A stretch of DNA of 64,000 nucleotides from Pseudoalteromonas shioyasakiensis (GCF_024518675.1 NZ_JANIGL010000001.1:558001-622000); one strand, 5' to 3'; positions 34,692 through 45,875 are shown, numbered from the stretch's first letter. The notes: generated from the letters alone by a model not told the origin. A program made the numbers and translations.

Positions 34692-37385
34692 TTACTTCGC
34701 TTTAGTGACGGTCTTTTTCACTGCAGCTTTTTTAGCTGGGGCTTTCTTTTTAGGTGCGGCTTTTTTCTTCGCCTCTTCAACCCACTTTCCAGCATTGTAA
34801 TGCGCAGTCCAACCAGTTGCTTTACCTTCAACTTCTGTCATTACGTATTGCTCTTTATTCTTACGACTATAACGTACTACAGCTAGGTTGCCATCAGGGT
34901 CTTTAGCTGGTGCATCTGCTAAGTAATAAAATTTCGGCGAAATACGGTCTCTAAAACGTTGTAGCTCTTCCACTTTTGGTGCACGTGTTTCACGAGACTT
35001 AGGGAATGTATTAGCTGCTAAGAAAATACCCGCAGCACCGTCACGCAATACAAAGTAGGCGTCTGATTTTTCACATTCTAGCTCTGGTAATTGGACCGGA
35101 TCTTCTTTTGGTGGCGCAGCTTCGCCATTACGCAATAACTTACGGGTATTTTTACACTCGTCGTTACTACAACCAAAATACTTCCCAAAGCGACCGGATT
35201 TGAGCTGCATGTCCGAACCACATTTATCACATTCGATAATAGGTCCATCATAACCTTTAATCTTAAAGGTGCCTTGTTCAACCACGTAACCTTTACAGCC
35301 TGGATTATTACCACAGACATGTAATTTACGCGTTTCATCAATTAAGTATGAATCCATCGCCGTTTCACAAATTGGGCAACGCTTCATTTGCATTAAGGTT
35401 TCGGTTTCTACATCTTCAACATCGGCTGCTACTGCCTCATCACCTGAAACTAGGTTCATAGTAGTCGTGCAACGCTCTTTTGGTGGCAGGTTATACCCTG
35501 TACAACCTAAGAATACACCTGTAGAGGCGGTTCGAATGCCCATCTTACGAGAACACGTTGGACAATCGATGTCGGTTTCGACCATTTCATTTTTACGCAT
35601 TCCACCTTCAACTTCTTCACCACTTGCAATGGTAAGCTGGGTAGAAAAGTCAGCGTAAAATTTATCTAAAACCTGAGTCCAAACACGTTCGCCTTCCGCA
35701 ATATCATCTAAACGACCTTCCATTTTTGCAGTAAAGTCGAAATTCATTAAATCGGTAAAATTTTCAACTAAGCGATCTGTTACTATCTCGCCCATTTTCT
35801 CAGCAAAGAAACGGCGGTTTTCAACACGGACATAACCCCGATCTTGTATAGTTGAGATAATAGATGCATAAGTAGATGGACGACCTATCCCCCGCTTTTC
35901 AAGCTCTTTAACCAAACTTGCTTCACTGAAACGCGCTGGCGGCTTAGTAAAGTGTTGCTTAGGATCAAGCTCTATCAAGGTCAGGACTTCACCTTCTTTT
36001 ACTGCAGGTAAAGATTGATCTTCTTCATTCTTTTTACGTACTGCCGGCTGTACACGTGTCCAACCATCAAAGCGTAATACACGTCCTTTAGCTTTTAAAT
36101 GAAAATCATTTGCCGCCACAGTGAGCGTTGTTAAATCATACTCAGCTGGTACCATTTGGCACGCCACAAACTGACGCCAAATTAGCTCGTACAGTTTTTT
36201 CGCATCTGGGTCTACACCATCAAGGTGGCCTGATAACACAGTGACGCTAGATGGACGAATCGCCTCATGTGCTTCTTGTGCATTGCCTTTTGAACTGTAA
36301 TTAATTGGGTTTTCTGGTAAGTACTTTTGCCCAAACTGTTCTACGACATAGTCACGACACATACCTACAGCGTCTTTTGACAAGTTAGTTGAGTCAGTAC
36401 GCATATAGGTGATGTAACCGGCCTCATACAAGCGCTGAGCTAACATCATGGTCTTTTTAACACCATAACCTAAGCGAGTACTTGCCGCTTGTTGCATTGT
36501 CGAGGTAATAAAAGGCGCACTTGGTCTACTTTTACTTGGTTTTTCCTCAACACTGACAACTTTGTATTGTGCGTTTTCAAGTGATGCCACCGCGGCCATT
36601 GCTTGTGATTCGTTGACCGGTTTAAACGGTTTATCAACTTGCTTAGTCACTTCCAGACGTAAGTTCGACTCAGTATTTTTTACATCAGCATGAATATCCC
36701 AAAATTCTTCAGGAATAAACGCTTTAATCTCACGTTCACGCTCAACTAACAAACGAACTGCAACTGATTGTACACGCCCTGCGGATAAGCCTCGTGCTAC
36801 TTTTGCCCACAATAATGGCGACACCATAAAACCAACAACTCGGTCTAAGAAACGACGAGCTTGCTGAGCGTAAACCATATCGGTATTTAGCTCACCAGGG
36901 GTTTCAAACGCTTGTTGAATCGCATTTTTAGTGATCTCATTAAAAACCACGCGTTTATATTTTTCGGGCTCGCCACCTATAATTTGTTCGAGGTGCCATG
37001 CAATAGCTTCCCCTTCTCTATCCAAATCCGTTGCGAGATAGATTTGGTCAGCATTTTCAGCAAGCTTTTTTAATTCTTGAACGACTTTCTCTTTACCGGG
37101 AAGAACTTCATAATGAGGCTCCCAGCCTTTTTCCGGATCAATCCCCATCCGAGCAACTAGGTTAGTATAATCACGCTGCTTTTTATAAGCCGCTTTATCT
37201 TCAGGAGACATTTTGCGCACTTCAGCTGGTGTTTTAGTCGGCGCAGTTTTGGTTTTGCCAGAACCTGAGGTAGGAAGATCTCGCACATGCCCAATAGAGG
37301 ACTTGACGATAAAATCGTTTCCTAGATATTTATTAATTGTTTTAGCCTTAGCAGGAGACTCTACAATTACTAGCGATTTGCCCAT
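34692..37385 (-). CDS. topA: DNA topoisomerase I
   Basis: A type IA topoisomerase of 897 residues that relaxes negative supercoils. The Toprim domain (about 4-145) has the DxDxE motif at D120, D122 and E124 (ATDLDREGE). The catalytic tyrosine is Y327 in the conserved [10 protein letters not shown]. Three C-terminal zinc fingers follow: [16 protein letters not shown] and CDKCGSDM, each with a second cysteine pair. The last about 35 residues are a lysine-rich tail ([18 protein letters not shown]). The first ATG gives the standard [10 protein letters not shown] start. It is a single gene. Confidence 0.97.
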   Translation of the reverse strand: MGKSLVIVESPAKAKTINKYLGNDFIVKSSIGHVRDLPTSGSGKTKTAPTKTPAEVRKMSPEDKAAYKKQRDYTNLVARMGIDPEKGWEPHYEVLPGKEKVVQELKKLAENADQIYLATDLDREGEAIAWHLEQIIGGEPEKYKRVVFNEITKNAIQQAFETPGELNTDMVYAQQARRFLDRVVGFMVSPLLWAKVARGLSAGRVQSVAVRLLVEREREIKAFIPEEFWDIHADVKNTESNLRLEVTKQVDKPFKPVNESQAMAAVASLENAQYKVVSVEEKPSKSRPSAPFITSTMQQAASTRLGYGVKKTMMLAQRLYEAGYITYMRTDSTNLSKDAVGMCRDYVVEQFGQKYLPENPINYSSKGNAQEAHEAIRPSSVTVLSGHLDGVDPDAKKLYELIWRQFVACQMVPAEYDLTTLTVAANDFHLKAKGRVLRFDGWTRVQPAVRKKNEEDQSLPAVKEGEVLTLIELDPKQHFTKPPARFSEASLVKELEKRGIGRPSTYASIISTIQDRGYVRVENRRFFAEKMGEIVTDRLVENFTDLMNFDFTAKMEGRLDDIAEGERVWTQVLDKFYADFSTQLTIASGEEVEGGMRKNEMVETDIDCPTCSRKMGIRTASTGVFLGCTGYNLPPKERCTTTMNLVSGDEAVAADVEDVETETLMQMKRCPICETAMDSYLIDETRKLHVCGNNPGCKGYVVEQGTFKIKGYDGPIIECDKCGSDMQLKSGRFGKYFGCSNDECKNTRKLLRNGEAAPPKEDPVQLPELECEKSDAYFVLRDGAAGIFLAANTFPKSRETRAPKVEELQRFRDRISPKFYYLADAPAKDPDGNLAVVRYSRKNKEQYVMTEVEGKATGWTAHYNAGKWVEEAKKKAAPKKKAPAKKAAVKKTVTKAK

Positions 37386-37590
37386 AGTTGCCTATTTCTA
37401 ACCAAATATTTTAAATGTGTTTAGCCCACTTCGGGCACGAATATTTATAGGTATATCTACAAACACCAATTGTTACAAGCTTTTAATCGAAACTTTTCTA
37501 TTTTTAATGATTAATTAAACAATTATTGCCTTTAATTTAGACAAAACGGTGTTTTTACATATTTGCAGTGGAATATATAAGAATAGATAC

Positions 37591-37620
37591 AAAAATGCCA
37601 ACCTAATGGTTGGCATTTTT
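37591..37620. terminator. Terminator after the Ig-like lipoprotein gene
   Basis: AAAAATGCCAACC pairs perfectly with GGTTGGCATTTTT around a four-base loop, 25 bases beyond the lipoprotein stop. T runs lie on both sides, so it works in either direction. Confidence 0.85.
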
Positions 37621-37644
37621 GCTAAACAATAAATTTAAGCTAAC

Positions 37645-40600
37645 TTACCCCGCATCTCTAATTGCTAGTTGCGCTGTAGTTTCAACCCCTTTTGGTGTAG
37701 TAAACACAATAGATAAGAAACCACTTGCACTGTCATTTGGCTCACTTTCTCGGCTTATCGAAAGAGGGATTGAATGTGCAGAAGTAGCAGCACTTTCTAA
37801 CATGACAAAACCATCCGTACCGCTATACTTTCCATTATCTGTACTAATTGATATATTTGTACCTGAAGGGATAGGGTTATTATAGCGGTCTGAATAGTAT
37901 AAACTAAAAGATAAAGCCTCTACACTATTTACCTCATTTGGGCTTAAATTAATTGCACCTAAATCACAATACGCAGTTTCATTAGTAGGTTCTAAGTCTA
38001 CGACTACCTCAGTTGATATATCTCCAGCCGTGACATAAATAGAGTTGCAACTTTCAATATCGAGTGCAAGCTGTACCGCGTTAGCAGTCAAAATTGAATT
38101 GCCATTTTCATCTAAAATAGGCTCTTCTTCCTCATCACGTTCTATTTCATTGAGATTAGCAGCAAACACGCTTTGTAGCTCCGTTTTTAATACTACGAAG
38201 CGGCTATATACAGTACTACCTGACATAATAATTTCAAACGAATCACGCACATCTATTAAATCTTTTGTGCACAAGCTTTCAAAAGTTGCATCATCGGTAG
38301 GCATGGTTGCACCTTCTGTGCATAATAACCCATTATATTTCCCATCAGCTAAGGTATGCATCCCATTTAAATCAATATCAAAGTTTGCTTCTTCAAAATG
38401 ACCGCCGTTTGTATTTTCTGGACTACATGGGTCATTTTCATCACCATCTTGACAAAATTCGGCACCATTTACCACGCTGGCCGTGACAGGGTCATAAGTA
38501 GCTGCTAGACCATCATAAACACCATTTTCATTATGATCGACAAAGGCCTCAGCTAAATCATAGCCACTATAATATTCGTTTGTATCAAATAGACCATTGC
38601 CATTTATATCAATAAAAGACTCTTGTCCTTTCGCTGTCACTAATACAGTTGCTCTACCACCTAATGGAACTCCATTGTCATTAAATGCTGCATTTAAAAT
38701 ACCTGCCATACAAGGCGCGGCACTATTAAAATATAAATCGCAGTTAATAGTATTTGTTTTGGGGTTGATTGAAGAGATCTGATTGCCCCATTTAGCTTCA
38801 GTAAATGGTTTAGGGTTTTGACTCCTCCACTGTGCATTACATCCACCATCTACAGTACGGCACTCTAGTTGAGGATTAAAAACCTCACCATCAATAGTTC
38901 CCACTGCACCACCTTCAGTGGTTAAATATACCGCAGTGCCATCTGGTACAGGGTTATTAAAATGATCAGCTAAATAAACTGAAATTTCATTTAAATCGCC
39001 AATATAGTCCAAGGCCTCAATATTTATAATCGCTGCACCTGCAGTAAAACTATTACCATCAGGTAAACCTGAACTGATAGAAACAAGATCTGATACAGTG
39101 GTGATTTGCTCGTCTAGGGAAACTAAAGATAATTCCCCTGTAGGACATGTCACATTTTCGCCTCTATCAGCAGGGTCTTTTTGGCACTCTAAGTAAACAT
39201 CTTGCCAACAAGTAATGTTATCAGTTTGATTTTCTGGAATTTGCTCATCAGGTATATAACATGCTTGAACACGCACAGACATAGGCACAAAACCAGCATT
39301 AACTTGTACTCTCGCTAAACCCTCTGCATCAGTAAATACACTGCTATCCGATAAACTAATTCCGCCATTGGTCGAGCTTAAACGGAAATCTATACGATTG
39401 CTTTGTACTTCTTTGCCTATTTTATCCTTTAACTTAAAAGTGATTTCTGAGGTTTCTGAACGACCTTGACCACCAGTTCCTTTGAGTGCAATGACAGACT
39501 CTGTTGCATCAATAAATTCTATAGATTCGATGGGGGCAGTAGATACAGGCACATTAACTTCAGCAATAAGCGTTCCTCCTGTCAGTACCGTTGCTCTAAC
39601 AGTATCTCCTTGTGCAGCATTACAGCCATTTGTACGATAAGTAGCTGTAGCAACACCGCTAATACTTGTAGTACTGGTATCTATAACTGATAAATCATTC
39701 TGCACACAACCAGATGTGAATTCAACATCTAATGGCGACACGACTAAATTACCATCTGTGTCAAATATCTTAACTGTTATGACCGTGGTAGCGCCCGCGG
39801 CAAGTGGTAAGAATTCACCTTCAATGATGTTACCGCCTTCATCGAGTTTATTATAAAGCCCGTTATCAATCGTTACTGTTAAATCAGCTGTTGCAATTTC
39901 AAATGCCTTTTGACTTGAGGCAGATTTAGATGTAGCAGTTATTTCACCTGCTCCACTGTTAGCTCCAGGTTGTAATTTTAATAACGCAAAACCAAAATTA
40001 TCAGTAAGCGCTTTACCCGAATCAGGTAGCAAACTACCAAGGTCAGTGCTTGTTTCGCTGATAATTCCAGCGAAGCCATCACCCGAACTTGTATCTGTTA
40101 CTTTTACTAACACATCAATCAATTCTTCTGATGAAAATTGATTCACCTCAGTACAGCCAGACGTTAAATACGTTGATTCAAGCGAGGCTGTATTTCTATT
40201 TTGATCCCAGTCGTCATCACAGCCTTTTAAAAGCTTAATATCAACATTGGCAACTGCCGTTTCGACTGACGCATCATCACCACTTGAAATAAACCCGACA
40301 GTTTTAGAAATAGCATCATTATTTTCAGGTTGATACGTAGCAACAATTTGCCCTGCCCCCTTTAATAAGCCACTGCTTAGAGTTACTTTAGCCTCACCAC
40401 TTTCATTGGTGAGAGCGGTGCCCAACTCGGGTGTGATTTTCCCCGTAAAGTTCGAAACAAAGCTTATTAGTTGGCCAGCTAGAGGTGCCCCATCTTCAGT
40501 TAACGTTGCAGTAACAACTCCTTTATTATCTTTACTAACAGGGTTTTCATCAGAAAATGTAGCGCCAGATTGATCGCGTATTTGTAGAGAAAGAGCATAG

Positions 40601-41067
40601 GTGCCAACAACACTTGAATCACCACCATCGCCCGTAGAATTGAACGTAAATGTAGCATTTTCAGTTACTTCACCTATAGTAACCGTTGCCGTTATTTCAC
40701 CTGCACCTTCAACAGTGCCTGCTGTAAGCGTTATAGATGCTTCACCATCGCTGTTTGTTAATGCAGAGCCAGACACAGGATCTAATGAACCTATGTCATC
40801 TGCTAGAGTAAATGTTACGCGCTGAGCGGATACCGCGACGCCATCATTTTTGACAGTGGCGACAATTTCCAGAGGTATCTCAGCGGTCACTGAGTTCGAT
40901 TCGTCAGTTGTATTTTGTGTATAACCTTGCACTGTAATTGTATAAGCTGAAGTGTCAGTATCATCGCCATCAATACTTCCCCCATCTTTTTCAATTGAAC
41001 CGCCACCACCACAGGCTGCGAGTAAAAAACTGAACATCACAACACTGAGCCATCGAATTAAAGGCAT
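37645..41067 (-). CDS. Large Ig-like (Big_1/invasin-type) repeat lipoprotein
   Basis: A 1140-residue predicted lipoprotein: the lipobox is LLAACGGGG with the acylated cysteine at 19. The first 560 residues contain several bacterial Ig-like units with the pattern ALTNSDGEASITLTAG (also ALTNESGEAKVTLSSG), resembling Big_1 or invasin domains. Around residues 815-850 two calcium-loop-like sequences occur, DINGNGLFDTNEYYSGYD and DHNENGVYDG. Many later cysteines (CLYFNS-like regions included) suggest disulfides, so it is likely exposed at the cell surface. Adhesion or surface display is a plausible role but is not shown. It is alone on its transcript, upstream of a terminator. Confidence 0.82.
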   Translation of the reverse strand: MPLIRWLSVVMFSFLLAACGGGGSIEKDGGSIDGDDTDTSAYTITVQGYTQNTTDESNSVTAEIPLEIVATVKNDGVAVSAQRVTFTLADDIGSLDPVSGSALTNSDGEASITLTAGTVEGAGEITATVTIGEVTENATFTFNSTGDGGDSSVVGTYALSLQIRDQSGATFSDENPVSKDNKGVVTATLTEDGAPLAGQLISFVSNFTGKITPELGTALTNESGEAKVTLSSGLLKGAGQIVATYQPENNDAISKTVGFISSGDDASVETAVANVDIKLLKGCDDDWDQNRNTASLESTYLTSGCTEVNQFSSEELIDVLVKVTDTSSGDGFAGIISETSTDLGSLLPDSGKALTDNFGFALLKLQPGANSGAGEITATSKSASSQKAFEIATADLTVTIDNGLYNKLDEGGNIIEGEFLPLAAGATTVITVKIFDTDGNLVVSPLDVEFTSGCVQNDLSVIDTSTTSISGVATATYRTNGCNAAQGDTVRATVLTGGTLIAEVNVPVSTAPIESIEFIDATESVIALKGTGGQGRSETSEITFKLKDKIGKEVQSNRIDFRLSSTNGGISLSDSSVFTDAEGLARVQVNAGFVPMSVRVQACYIPDEQIPENQTDNITCWQDVYLECQKDPADRGENVTCPTGELSLVSLDEQITTVSDLVSISSGLPDGNSFTAGAAIINIEALDYIGDLNEISVYLADHFNNPVPDGTAVYLTTEGGAVGTIDGEVFNPQLECRTVDGGCNAQWRSQNPKPFTEAKWGNQISSINPKTNTINCDLYFNSAAPCMAGILNAAFNDNGVPLGGRATVLVTAKGQESFIDINGNGLFDTNEYYSGYDLAEAFVDHNENGVYDGLAATYDPVTASVVNGAEFCQDGDENDPCSPENTNGGHFEEANFDIDLNGMHTLADGKYNGLLCTEGATMPTDDATFESLCTKDLIDVRDSFEIIMSGSTVYSRFVVLKTELQSVFAANLNEIERDEEEEPILDENGNSILTANAVQLALDIESCNSIYVTAGDISTEVVVDLEPTNETAYCDLGAINLSPNEVNSVEALSFSLYYSDRYNNPIPSGTNISISTDNGKYSGTDGFVMLESAATSAHSIPLSISRESEPNDSASGFLSIVFTTPKGVETTAQLAIRDAG

Positions 41068-41271
41068 TGACCTCTCCCTAGCGTTTGTTATTAATTATTG
41101 AAAAATATATTTACTCAATATTAACCTAAAACTGGCACTGAAATCACAACTTTTTAGATCTTTATTGGCTGTTTTATCAAATTAATTTTTTTAAGATATT
41201 TATCGATTTTTTCTGTATAAAAATTTGCATACTGTTAGTCTATGACAAATTTATAAAAATAGATTGTAACT

Positions 41272-42603
41272 ATGTCGAAAATCCGTTCAATGAGTTTAAC
41301 TACCCGTATTATGATTGGCATGGCCCTAGGTGTGGCTGTAGGCTTTATTTTCCAAGCTATTTTAGCTGGCGAAGACGATTACCTAATCCCGCTTGGGTTA
41401 TTCTCTTTGCCAATTAAAAGCTTCTTTGTCGATGGTTTATTTCATATTGGTGGGCAGATATTCATCGCCAGCTTAAAAATGCTGGTTGTACCATTAGTAT
41501 TTGTATCATTAGTCTGTGGTACCTGCAGTTTAAGTGATCCAAAAAAATTAGGCCGTTTAGGTGGCAAATCTATTGGTTTATATTTAATTACCACAGCAAT
41601 TGCTATCACTGTCGCTATGACCCTTGCGCTTTTAGTTAACCCTGGTGAAGGAATTAACTTACCATCAGAAGCCGCTTACAGTGCTAAAGAAGCCCCCACT
41701 CTAGCTCAAGTTATCATCGATATGTTTCCTACCAACCCAATCGATGCAATGGCAAATGGCAATATGCTACAAGTCATCGTTTTTTCATTATTGTTTGGTA
41801 TAGCTATGGCGCTTAGCGGTAAACCCGGTAAGCGTGTTGCGCTCGTCTTTGAAGATTTAAACACCGTCATTTTAAAATTGGTAACCTTACTGATGAATGT
41901 TGCTCCATACGGTGTGTTTTGCTTAATGGCAAAACTATTTACCACTATAGAGCTTGATTTAATTGTCAGCTTAGCTAAATATTTTGCTGTAGTAATGGCT
42001 GCCTTAGCAATTCATGCGTTTGTAAACTACTCAATTTTATTAAAACTGCTCACTGGTTTAAATCCAATTACTTTTCTAAAGAAAATGAAGCATGCCTGCT
42101 TGTTTGGCTTTAGTACTTCAAGCTCTAGCGCCACTATGCCTATCACATTAGAAACAGCGACTAAAAAACTTGGCGCTAATAACTCGGTCGCCTCATTTAC
42201 CGTTCCTTTAGGTGCCACGATTAATATGGATGGTACTGCCATCATGCAAGGTGTTGCTACGGTATTTATAGCACAAGTATTCAGTGTTGATTTAACCCTG
42301 TCAGATTATTTAATGGTTATTTTAACTGCAACCTTAGCCTCTGTTGGTACGGCAGGCGTACCGGGTGTAGGTTTAATTATGCTGGCTATGGTGCTTAACC
42401 AAGTAGGTTTACCGGTTGAAGGGATTGCGATTATTATTGGTGTAGACCGTTTGCTTGATATGACTCGTACAGCCGTCAACGTCACCGGAGACTGTATGGT
42501 GACCTGTGTGGTTGCAAAGTCTGAAGGCCAATTAGATGAAACTGTTTTTAATGACCCTAATGCCGCAAAAGAGTTAGAAGACTACCACCAAAAAACGAGC
42601 TAA
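41272..42603 (+). CDS. Dicarboxylate/amino-acid:cation symporter (DAACS family)
   Basis: A 443-residue inner-membrane symporter of the DAACS (glutamate/aspartate and C4-dicarboxylate) family. It has about eight helices and re-entrant loops. Diagnostic motifs are the serine-rich STSSSSATMPITLE, the NMDGTAIMQG motif and GTAGVPGVGLIMLAMVL. A terminal DRLLDMTRTAVNVTGD supplies the cation- and substrate-binding residues. The first ATG fits the expected N terminus. It is a single gene with a strong bidirectional terminator. Substrate specificity (glutamate, aspartate, succinate, fumarate) cannot be decided from sequence. Confidence 0.92.
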   Translation: MSKIRSMSLTTRIMIGMALGVAVGFIFQAILAGEDDYLIPLGLFSLPIKSFFVDGLFHIGGQIFIASLKMLVVPLVFVSLVCGTCSLSDPKKLGRLGGKSIGLYLITTAIAITVAMTLALLVNPGEGINLPSEAAYSAKEAPTLAQVIIDMFPTNPIDAMANGNMLQVIVFSLLFGIAMALSGKPGKRVALVFEDLNTVILKLVTLLMNVAPYGVFCLMAKLFTTIELDLIVSLAKYFAVVMAALAIHAFVNYSILLKLLTGLNPITFLKKMKHACLFGFSTSSSSATMPITLETATKKLGANNSVASFTVPLGATINMDGTAIMQGVATVFIAQVFSVDLTLSDYLMVILTATLASVGTAGVPGVGLIMLAMVLNQVGLPVEGIAIIIGVDRLLDMTRTAVNVTGDCMVTCVVAKSEGQLDETVFNDPNAAKELEDYHQKTS

Positions 42604-42614
42604 GTTTTCGTAAT

Positions 42615-42648
42615 AGATAAAAAGCCAGCAGTAGCTGGCTTTTTATCT
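42615..42648. terminator. Bidirectional terminator between symporter and iron operon
   Basis: AGATAAAAAGCCAGC pairs perfectly with GCTGGCTTTTTATCT around a four-base loop. T runs follow on both strands. It ends the symporter gene and the sterol-desaturase-like gene, which are convergent. Confidence 0.88.
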
Positions 42649-42653
42649 TTAGT

Positions 42654-43649
42654 TCATACCGTTTTATTCGATATTTCAGTGGATTTTTTTGCCAGCCTGA
42701 TCCGCTTAGGAATAACACTTTTAAACGAGTCTATTATCGGCTTAGTATAAATAGCCCAAATAGAATGGTGTCCCGCATCATAGTTACCAACACCAATGGT
42801 AATTTTTCCAACTTGATCAGCACGGATCAAAGTACCAAAAAGCTTATCCCAAATAGCTAATGCTGAGCCTAAATTTGTATCAAAGTGCTTTGGGTTATCA
42901 CTGTGGTGAATTTGATGTTGCGCAGGACTAATAAACCAATTCTCAGTACGTCTCCCCCAACTGAGCCAGACATGTGAGTGACGCAGGTTTGAACCCATAG
43001 CGTTAAAAGCAAATACGAACACGTTAGCTCCTAGTACATCAAACATAGAGAGCTGCGTGCCAAATAAATAAAAACAAAGACCCACTACAATCCCTTGTGC
43101 TAATGCCATACGACATGCGTATAAATAACTTTCAAAGGGATGTGAACGGTAAATTGTAAACGGGGTTAAAACTTTCGCTGAATGGTGCACTTTATGGTAG
43201 TGCCATAAAAAAGGCACCTTATGTAACGCATAGTGTAATAAAAACCGAGAAAAATCATCTGCAATAAATAGTAATAAAGTGAATATAACGACCACTGACC
43301 AGTTTGATAACTGCCATGGAGAAGGCGCGCCAAAAACACTCTCGATAAGCTCTGTTGTCGCCAAGGCAATAGGTACCATAGTTAAAACAATGGGGCCAAA
43401 CAAAAGTGCTTTTAAAATGCGGTTATAAAGCCATAACTGGTAATCCTGACGAGCACTAGGCGCCCACCATATTTTTTTAGCAAACAGAAAACGAAAAAAA
43501 CCGTGAGCCGATTTCTTACTTTTACGCATGCCATAAACACATAAAGCCAGAAAAAAAGCCATGACAATATAACCAATAAAAATGCGTTTATTGGGGTCAA
43601 ACAAATAGCCTGGCGTTTGCGCCAATGTTTGCCAAATTGTATCTATCAT
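42654..43649 (-). CDS. Sterol desaturase/fatty-acid hydroxylase-like di-iron membrane enzyme
   Basis: A 331-residue integral membrane protein with four or more helices and the di-iron histidine motifs of the fatty-acid hydroxylase superfamily: HYALHKVPFLWHYHKVHHS (about 160-178), then a later HQIHHS (about 265). Members oxidise or desaturate lipids or alkylglycerols using O2. It is the last gene of a four-gene operon, 12 bases after the TonB-dependent receptor stop, an unusual setting for this family. The oxygenase depends on iron, but any direct part in iron uptake is unproven. Substrate unknown. Confidence 0.83.
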   Translation of the reverse strand: MIDTIWQTLAQTPGYLFDPNKRIFIGYIVMAFFLALCVYGMRKSKKSAHGFFRFLFAKKIWWAPSARQDYQLWLYNRILKALLFGPIVLTMVPIALATTELIESVFGAPSPWQLSNWSVVVIFTLLLFIADDFSRFLLHYALHKVPFLWHYHKVHHSAKVLTPFTIYRSHPFESYLYACRMALAQGIVVGLCFYLFGTQLSMFDVLGANVFVFAFNAMGSNLRHSHVWLSWGRRTENWFISPAQHQIHHSDNPKHFDTNLGSALAIWDKLFGTLIRADQVGKITIGVGNYDAGHHSIWAIYTKPIIDSFKSVIPKRIRLAKKSTEISNKTV

Positions 43650-43661
43650 GGCTTATCTCAT

Positions 43662-45866
43662 TTAAAAGCTAAATTTATAACCTAATGTGAATGTTCTTGG
43701 TTTACTGGGCCTTGCACCATAAGGGCGGCGACTAACCAATTTATCATTTTCAAAAACATTATCTAATTTTACATAAACTTGGCCATAATTCGCTAAATCA
43801 TACCCTGCAGCTAAATCAACCACGGTACGTGCGGGTACGTATTTTCCTGCAAGCGCCAGATCAAATCCTTCATATGAAACACCTGCTGTTTCTGGCATTT
43901 CGCTGGTATATTTAACTAGCATATCTACATACCAATCTTGGTGACGCACAGCTAAATTTAAGCTCGCTTGATGGTCGGCTAAATATGGCAAGCTATCCCC
44001 AGCGTTTACATGGCCCCACTGTATAAATTCAGAAAAGAAAGCTTCTTTAAACTCACTATCAGTGTAGGTATACGTAAAGTTAATGGGTAGATCGAGCGTT
44101 TCTGTTAATGTGTAAGTGTGCATAAATTGAGTTTCAAGCCCCCAAACATCCACTTCACCGCCACTAAAAGAGCGATCTAGCTGAGCTTGACTACCACAGT
44201 TTGATTGCCCACAGCTCTCGGTCAAATTACTGTAGTCATTAAAAAAAGCAACCACTTCAAGGGCTGTGTTACCATTATTAAAACGGCCACCCAATTCATA
44301 ATTCACGCTTTTTTCAAACTCATCTTCACCGTCTTTTACCGCCGTTGCAGGACTAGAAGGAACAAAGCCTTGATGCACACCAAATAACAAACCTGCATTT
44401 TCACTTAACTGATAAAAGCCACTTACGCCTGGTAACCAGATTTGACTATTTTTTTGCTGCCAATCATTGGCTTGCTCAGGGCTATCATTTTGGTAATGCA
44501 TAGCCATAAATTCCCCTCTTAGACCTAATCCGAGAGTAAGGTTATCTATGGTCATTTGATCTTCAATATACACTGACCAAGCATCTGTTGATTCAGTATT
44601 TTGCGTAGTATTTAATCGAGAATCTGGCACGATTGTATTGATACCATCCGTCATGGCAAAGGTATCAACATAATGATTACGTTCAATTTCATCTTGATGA
44701 AAACGCAAGCCAAACGACACATTATGCTTTAAGCCAAATAGCGGTAGCTGCCAATTACCATCTAATTGAACACCCTGTGAGTAATAACTTCTATCGTTAG
44801 TCCCCATATTTAAAAAGTAATTAGTCTCCCCTGCAACCACTGAATCCCGCTGCCCACTAATTACGTCGTACTGCTGGGAAAATTGTTCAGGAAAAGCGAT
44901 AATATCAGATAAACTCGCGGTACTATTTGATAAGCTATTAAGTTTTAACCAAGCACGCTCATAATCGTTTCGATAAATCCGAGTTGTTAAGTTTAGCTCT
45001 TCGCCACTCAGTTGATGGGTAAACATCACCTGAGTATGTTTAGTATCCATATTCGCAGGTTGGCTCGCGGCATAACGTCTGTATGGGCTCACAGCGTAAT
45101 CTGCATCAGTCAAACCTAAGTAGGTTTCATCAGATAATTCATCTGCATACGAGAGCTTAAGCTCAACACGTTGGTCAAATTGTTGCCCTGTAATCTTATA
45201 ATCAAGTTTAACTAGCAGATCATTTTTATCAAACCCCGTATCACCACCACCATCTAACTCTTTAAAGCCATCTGCTTGTAATGTGACACCTTCAACTAAA
45301 AAGCCAAAATCACCAACTCGATCACCATAATAGCCATGCGCTTTTTGATAGCCATCAGAGCCGATAGCTAAATCTATTGCACCAAGGGAGTAATCAGGCA
45401 CTTGTCGAGTGACTAAGTTAAGGGTTCCCGCCACTGTTTGTGGGCCATATTTAATCGCCGCTGGTCCTTTAAAAACCTCAACAGCGGTCATACGGGTAGT
45501 AAGTGGAAAATAATAAGCGGCTGGTGCTGAATAAGGGGACGGACCAATTAAAACACCATCTTCTAAAATAGTGATCTTTTTACTTCGTTCAGGTGTAACC
45601 CCTCGAAAGCCGATATTTGGGCGCAAACCATAGCCATCTTCCTGGCGAATATTTACACCTGGTACTTGTGCTAAAATACGGTGTATATCATCGTATTCAA
45701 ACTGTTCTAATGTTGCCTCATCAATTAATGTTGCTGAGCCTGCTTCTGTTCGTAAACTCGTCTGATGGCTAATTATCTGTATGTGCTCAAGTTCATTGTC
45801 TTTTGCTAAACTGTTAAAACCTGTAGCGGCAATACTTACTGCTAAGGCTAATTGTGTGTACTTCAT
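43662..45866 (-). CDS. TonB-dependent outer-membrane receptor, probable iron uptake
   Basis: A 734-residue outer-membrane receptor started at MKYTQLALAV (45866), giving a normal signal peptide; an ATG six bases earlier is an alternative. The N-terminal TonB-box region reads EHIQIISH, the plug covers about 35-150 (with DGVLIGPSPY) and the rest is a 22-strand barrel ending in a terminal aromatic residue (GYKFSF). It resembles ferric-citrate and siderophore receptors. It follows an imelysin gene three bases downstream, in an operon with a Fur-box-like sequence. The exact ligand is unknown, but iron is likely from context. Confidence 0.88.
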   Translation of the reverse strand: MKYTQLALAVSIAATGFNSLAKDNELEHIQIISHQTSLRTEAGSATLIDEATLEQFEYDDIHRILAQVPGVNIRQEDGYGLRPNIGFRGVTPERSKKITILEDGVLIGPSPYSAPAAYYFPLTTRMTAVEVFKGPAAIKYGPQTVAGTLNLVTRQVPDYSLGAIDLAIGSDGYQKAHGYYGDRVGDFGFLVEGVTLQADGFKELDGGGDTGFDKNDLLVKLDYKITGQQFDQRVELKLSYADELSDETYLGLTDADYAVSPYRRYAASQPANMDTKHTQVMFTHQLSGEELNLTTRIYRNDYERAWLKLNSLSNSTASLSDIIAFPEQFSQQYDVISGQRDSVVAGETNYFLNMGTNDRSYYSQGVQLDGNWQLPLFGLKHNVSFGLRFHQDEIERNHYVDTFAMTDGINTIVPDSRLNTTQNTESTDAWSVYIEDQMTIDNLTLGLGLRGEFMAMHYQNDSPEQANDWQQKNSQIWLPGVSGFYQLSENAGLLFGVHQGFVPSSPATAVKDGEDEFEKSVNYELGGRFNNGNTALEVVAFFNDYSNLTESCGQSNCGSQAQLDRSFSGGEVDVWGLETQFMHTYTLTETLDLPINFTYTYTDSEFKEAFFSEFIQWGHVNAGDSLPYLADHQASLNLAVRHQDWYVDMLVKYTSEMPETAGVSYEGFDLALAGKYVPARTVVDLAAGYDLANYGQVYVKLDNVFENDKLVSRRPYGARPSKPRTFTLGYKFSF

Positions 45867-45875
45867 TATCATTCC

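Noticed and set aside
39466..39690. Plus-strand frame inside the Ig-like lipoprotein gene
   Set aside because: It lies antisense to a long, uninterrupted gene and its Cys/Ser/Arg-rich product looks like reverse-frame noise.
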